NCBI GenBank assembly: GCA_022653215.1
Contig: JALCSJ010000081.1
Location: 1 to 9,714 of the forward strand
Source: Acidaminococcaceae bacterium
GTDB lineage: Bacteria; Bacillota; Negativicutes; Acidaminococcales; Acidaminococcaceae
Reading direction: 5' to 3'
Length of the DNA: 9,714 bases
The notes under the pieces were generated by a model. The model searched no databases. It was not told the DNA's origin and worked only from the letters and a program-made list of their open reading frames with translations. Every line of letters begins with the position of its first letter. Position 1 is the stretch's first letter. Positions 7,145-9,714 of the stretch are shown here, piece by piece. Position numbers and translations under genes: made by a program.

Positions 7145-8035
7145 CTAAACTTGTTCTTTTTGACAAAAGGCAACAGTGAAATCGAAAAAGTTTTGAGCGT
7201 AGGGTTTCAGCGTAATGCTTTCGTCCCAGGAAATTGCTTGCTGCCTAGGAACATATGGCTGAATAATAGGAACAGCCACTATATCCTTGTCAGGCATAAA
7301 GTCCAACTGATAGCCACGACTGGTAGACAGACCGATACAGGAATTGTTGTGAATCTTGCGCATACGAGCCAGGTAGCTGCCCTCTTCCAACTGAATGTTT
7401 TTCAGTCCGGCCAGACGGAGCATAAGGTCCTGCCACATAGCCATGGAAAAATTAGTATGATGCAAAGTGAAGAAAGTTTCGTTCTCACAGGCGCTTAGGT
7501 CAATGCTTTTATACTTGGCCAGCCTGTGATTTTTATTAACAATAAGCAAAGGTTTTTCCTCAGGAAACAGAGATTGCTGTTTATAGTTGTTTCTGGTAAA
7601 ATCATGGGCATTACCCATATAAAAATCAATTTTCAAATCAGGGTCATTCCACATTTTAATGTCTTGTACAAGAAAGACAATAAGCTTAATCTGTGGATGG
7701 GTTTTTCTGTAAGCTGCGAATAAATCATCCCAATACATAGGATTGGAGATGGCAATGCGCAGCTTATATTTTTTGGAGGTAAGCTCCTCAATGGCATCAC
7801 CGGCCCGTGCCAACTGCAACAAGGCGTTTTTCACATAGTTATAGTAGAGTTTTCCTCCTTCGTTAAGGACAATACCACGGCCTACATGGTCAAAAAGAGG
7901 CGTGCCTAATTCCTTTTCCAGCTTCTTTATAGTGTGGCTGAGAGCGGGGGTAGAAATCATTAGCTCATCAGCAGCACGGCTAAGATGTTGCGTTTCTGCT
8001 ACCTTACAGAAATACTTTAATTGCAATAATTCCAT
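7145..8035 (-). CDS. LysR-family transcriptional regulator
   Basis: 296 residues, a normal LysR length. The ATG at 8035 is preceded by AGGAGG, 4 bases away. The N-terminal winged helix-turn-helix (about 1-60) is typical: LQLKYFCKVAETQHLSRAAD, then STPALSHTIKKLEKELG and PLFDHVGRG. A linker helix follows (61-88), then the effector-binding domain (about 90-290), whose ligand I cannot read from sequence. These proteins act as tetramers that often control a divergent neighbour and themselves. Here the divergent neighbour is the cation/proton antiporter, 153 bases away, so it is the natural candidate target. The gene ends 9 bases from the CHAD gene stop. A small hairpin inside the CHAD 3' end (7112-7126), followed on the minus strand by a T run, may serve as a weak terminator. 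Confidence 0.93.
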   Translation of the reverse strand: MELLQLKYFCKVAETQHLSRAADELMISTPALSHTIKKLEKELGTPLFDHVGRGIVLNEGGKLYYNYVKNALLQLARAGDAIEELTSKKYKLRIAISNPMYWDDLFAAYRKTHPQIKLIVFLVQDIKMWNDPDLKIDFYMGNAHDFTRNNYKQQSLFPEEKPLLIVNKNHRLAKYKSIDLSACENETFFTLHHTNFSMAMWQDLMLRLAGLKNIQLEEGSYLARMRKIHNNSCIGLSTSRGYQLDFMPDKDIVAVPIIQPYVPRQQAISWDESITLKPYAQNFFDFTVAFCQKEQV

Positions 8036-8083
8036 AGAACCTCCTTATTGTTGCATTAGAAGTTAACAACAGTTGCTAAAAAT

Positions 8084-8116
8084 AGCCATTATCATTTCTT
8101 GGCTTAATGCTATAAT
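8084..8116 (+). promoter_or_regulatory. Antiporter promoter with overlapping inverted repeat
   Basis: TATAAT (8111-8116) with an upstream TG (8108-8109) is an exact extended -10. TTATCA (8089-8094) is a weak -35, 16 bases upstream. The inverted repeat AGCCA (8084-8088) N11 TGGCT (8100-8104) brackets that -35. Further upstream, GTTGC occurs twice 22 bases apart (8050 and 8072), about two helical turns, around a GTTAAC palindrome (8062-8067). These are plausible LysR-type binding sites, but that is inference. Confidence 0.5.
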
Positions 8117-8137
8117 AAACTTAAAGCTTAAGAAAAA

Positions 8138-8166
8138 CAAGGACGTTTAGAAAAGATATGTCCTTG
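8138..8166 (+). promoter_or_regulatory. Leader hairpin upstream of the antiporter start
   Basis: CAAGGAC (8138-8144) pairs with GTCCTTG (8160-8166), with a 15-base loop, shortly before the AAAGGA ribosome site (8172-8177) and the ATG at 8189. The right arm is followed by an A run, not a T run, so it is not a terminator. It may affect message stability or translation. The stem is short and could be chance. Confidence 0.3.
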
Positions 8167-8188
8167 CAAAAAAAGGATGTAGAAAAAA

Positions 8189-9475
8189 ATGAGCAACGCA
8201 TATCTTCTAGACATTATAATAATTTCATTGGCAACGGCACTTTTATCTTTTGTTGCACCAAAAATTAAACTTCCTGCAGTAGTGGGAGCAATTTTGGCAG
8301 GACTTATCATCGGGCCATCTTTTCTGGGACTTCTTAAGGAAACGGTTTTTATCAGTGAAATTGCCCAAATAGGTGTTATCTTCCTTATGTTTACAGCAGG
8401 TATCGAAACAGATATCGCAGCCATGAAAAAAGTAGGCAAGGCGGGATTTGCCATTGCTTCCTTAGGAGTATTGGCTCCTATTATTTTAGGTGGCTGGGTA
8501 GCATATCTTTTTAACGATAGTGTGCAGGATGCGGCCATGCTGCAAAATGTTTTCGTAGGTGTTGTTTTAACTGCTACTTCCGTAAGTATAACAGTGCAGA
8601 CCTTACGGGAGTTGGGTAAACTCAATACAGATGTTGGCAATGCCATTCTTGTGGCAGCCGTAATTGACGATGTGCTTGGCCTTATCTGCATAACTGTTGT
8701 TTCCAGCTTGGTGAACAAAACAGTCAGCGTTCCTGTGGTACTTTTAAAGATTGTCGCTTTCTTTGCTCTGGCTGCAGTAACAGGCAAACTTGCGCAGATG
8801 TTATTTAATAAAATGGGCAAGTGGCTGGATCGCCGCACTATTAATGGCCCATTTCTTATGGTTCATGTGCTGTGCTTCTGCTTTGGTATGGCCTATGTTG
8901 CAGAAACGTATTTTGGCGTAGCCGATATAATAGGAGCGTTCTTGGCAGGACTGGTGTTGAGAACAACGCCTTTGGCGAATATTATTGATAGGTATATTCA
9001 GCCGGTGTCAGTGGTTTTCTTAAACCCCATTTTCTTCGCTAACATCGGCTTAACCATAAATCTGCATTATATTAGTCCAACTTTGCTTTACTTATCACTT
9101 GCTTTGGTTGCAGTGGCTGTAGTTTCCAAACTGATTGGCTGTGGTTTAGGCGCCAAGCTTTGTGGTTTCAGCTTTAAGAAATCCGTCCAGGTTGGTTGTG
9201 GTATGATTTGCCGGGGCGAGGTAGGACTTATTGCTGCCAACAAAGGCATGGAATTGGGACTAATGCCAAGCAACTTCATGCCGGCTGTTGTAGTGGTGGT
9301 TTGCGCAACTGCAATTATTACTCCTATTCTATTGAAAATTGTTATGCCGGATACTGCAACCGATATGTCTGTTCACGATGTTGCCAAATGGACATCTAAT
9401 GGGTTTCGCAAGCTGCCGGGAGTTCTCCCCAGAGCTATCGCGGTTCGCGCTTTTCATGTCCATAGCAAGCTATAA
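8189..9475 (+). CDS. CPA2-type cation/proton antiporter (NapA/GerN-like)
   Basis: 428 residues of a polytopic inner-membrane protein with about 12-13 hydrophobic helices between residues 5 and 386. The family exchanges Na+ or K+ for H+ across the membrane. Key landmarks are TATSVSITVQTLRELGKL (128-145), the unwound-helix region of the family, and VIDDVLGL (158-165), whose D160-D161 pair corresponds to the ion-binding Asp residues of NapA-type exchangers. DIIGAFLAGLVL (246-257), PIFFANIGL (280-288) and CRGEVGLIAANKG (341-353) follow. It lacks the C-terminal TrkA-N/RCK domain of Kef proteins. The start is ATG 8189 with AAAGGA about 11 bases upstream, a rather long spacing. From about residue 400 the tail is encoded by GC-rich palindromic DNA and looks unlike the family, so the natural end may have been replaced. 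It is divergent from the LysR gene. Confidence 0.93.
   Translation: MSNAYLLDIIIISLATALLSFVAPKIKLPAVVGAILAGLIIGPSFLGLLKETVFISEIAQIGVIFLMFTAGIETDIAAMKKVGKAGFAIASLGVLAPIILGGWVAYLFNDSVQDAAMLQNVFVGVVLTATSVSITVQTLRELGKLNTDVGNAILVAAVIDDVLGLICITVVSSLVNKTVSVPVVLLKIVAFFALAAVTGKLAQMLFNKMGKWLDRRTINGPFLMVHVLCFCFGMAYVAETYFGVADIIGAFLAGLVLRTTPLANIIDRYIQPVSVVFLNPIFFANIGLTINLHYISPTLLYLSLALVAVAVVSKLIGCGLGAKLCGFSFKKSVQVGCGMICRGEVGLIAANKGMELGLMPSNFMPAVVVVVCATAIITPILLKIVMPDTATDMSVHDVAKWTSNGFRKLPGVLPRAIAVRAFHVHSKL
9388..9463. repeat. GC-rich palindromic stretch inside the antiporter 3' end
   Basis: ATGGACAT (9388-9395) and ATGTCCAT (9456-9463) are exact inverted repeats bounding 60 bases. Inside lie a second palindrome (AGCT, then GGGAG-TT-CTCCC, then AGCT, about 9411-9436) and CGCG-GTT-CGCG (9439-9449). 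The stretch is clearly richer in G and C than the rest of the gene. It encodes residues about 400-425 of the antiporter. It looks like an inserted palindromic element that was kept in frame, but only one copy is in this window. Confidence 0.55.
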
Positions 9476-9518
9476 AACGATTACCTCCGTTTCAACTGAT
9501 TACCCTAATCCTTACCCA

Positions 9519-9562
9519 AAAAAAGCTGTTGCAAAGGAATAGCCCTTTGTAACAGCTTTTTT
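9519..9562 (+). terminator. Strong bidirectional terminator after the antiporter
   Basis: An 18-19 base stem (9519-9537 with 9544-9562, one G-T wobble) has the core GCTGTTGCAAAGG / CCTTTGTAACAGC, a 6-base loop, and A and T runs outside. It would end antiporter transcription on the plus strand and can also stop minus-strand transcription coming from thiC. Confidence 0.9.
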
Positions 9563-9585
9563 GGTACTTAGTAATATAAGCCCAT

Positions 9586-9617
9586 TGGTCGACCCGTTTT
9601 AGTTCTTCCTTGCTTTA
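9586..9617. repeat. Partial copy of the hairpin repeat at the thiC end
   Basis: Positions 9591-9617 match 4377-4403, the right end of unit 1, at 24 of 27 bases, including the TTTTAGTTC arm and the following TCCCTCGCTTTA-like flank. Upstream, TGGTCGA (9586-9592) matches 4362-4368, with a short deletion between. The left half and the core are missing, so no full hairpin can form. The last three bases (9615-9617) are the thiC stop codon. Confidence 0.7.
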
Positions 9618-9714
9618 TTTCTTAGCCTTTTTCCTTTTTTTCTTAGCTTCGTCCAGGTATTGACCGGCGATTTTAACGGCACAGTAATCGCCGCACATTG
9701 AACAGTATTCGTCG
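9615..9714 (-). CDS. thiC: Phosphomethylpyrimidine synthase, C-terminal end (partial)
   Basis: A minus-strand frame enters from the right edge and ends at TAA 9615-9617, giving 32 residues. DEYCSMCGDYCAVKI carries the cysteine cluster motif of ThiC, the radical-SAM enzyme that turns aminoimidazole ribotide into the pyrimidine half of thiamine. Here the spacing is CX2CX3C, against CX2CX4C in the E. coli and Caulobacter type; I recall the shorter spacing from anaerobe and archaeal ThiC proteins but could not check. The tail after it is very lysine-rich (AKKKRKKAKK). The gene is convergent with the antiporter. The name rests on this short but distinctive motif. Confidence 0.8.
   Translation of the reverse strand, partial: DEYCSMCGDYCAVKIAGQYLDEAKKKRKKAKK

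Noticed and set aside
8128..8838. 236-residue reading frame opposite the antiporter
   Set aside because: It is low-complexity and rich in Ser, Thr, Ile and Ala, as expected opposite a hydrophobic membrane protein, and the plus-strand gene is clearly real.

Overview
This AT-rich window looks like chromosomal DNA of a low-GC anaerobic member of the Bacillota. Strong AGGAGG ribosome sites, sigma-A type promoters with extended -10 boxes, a PAS domain with a C...CPxC cysteine motif and an anaerobe-style ThiC tail all fit. My guess, from overall flavour only, is Negativicutes, and I hold it weakly. No phage, plasmid, transposase, CRISPR or RNA gene is visible.

Layout: (1) 2-421, the 3' end of an unrecognised plus-strand gene, closed by a strong hairpin terminator. 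(2) 583-4305, a two-gene plus-strand operon: a soluble multi-PAS hybrid histidine kinase with its own receiver domain, then, 15 bases after its stop, a shikimate/quinate dehydrogenase family enzyme. (3) 4306-4607, a convergent gap filled by three related long hairpins with a shared core and compensating stem changes. (4) 4608-5657, a minus-strand MscS-type mechanosensitive channel gene broken by one in-frame TAA. (5) 5792-7135, a plus-strand CHAD-domain protein divergent from mscS. (6) 7145-8035, a minus-strand LysR-type regulator, divergent from (7) 8189-9475, a CPA2-type cation/proton antiporter whose 3' end lies in a GC-rich palindromic stretch. (8) A terminator, a partial copy of the 4.3 kb hairpin repeat, and the 3' end of a minus-strand thiC running off the right edge.

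Functional reading: the kinase-dehydrogenase pair is the only clear operon, and the spacing suggests co-expression, though the signal and the output of the kinase are not visible. The channel and the antiporter both belong to ion and osmotic homeostasis, and the LysR gene is placed to control the antiporter divergently. The most unusual material is non-coding: the hairpin family at 4318-4594 with a partial copy at 9586-9617. At both places it lies between convergent genes and its ends run into stop codons (aroE and thiC). It behaves either like a dispersed palindromic element or like a conserved gene-end or terminator module. I cannot match it to a named RNA or repeat family.
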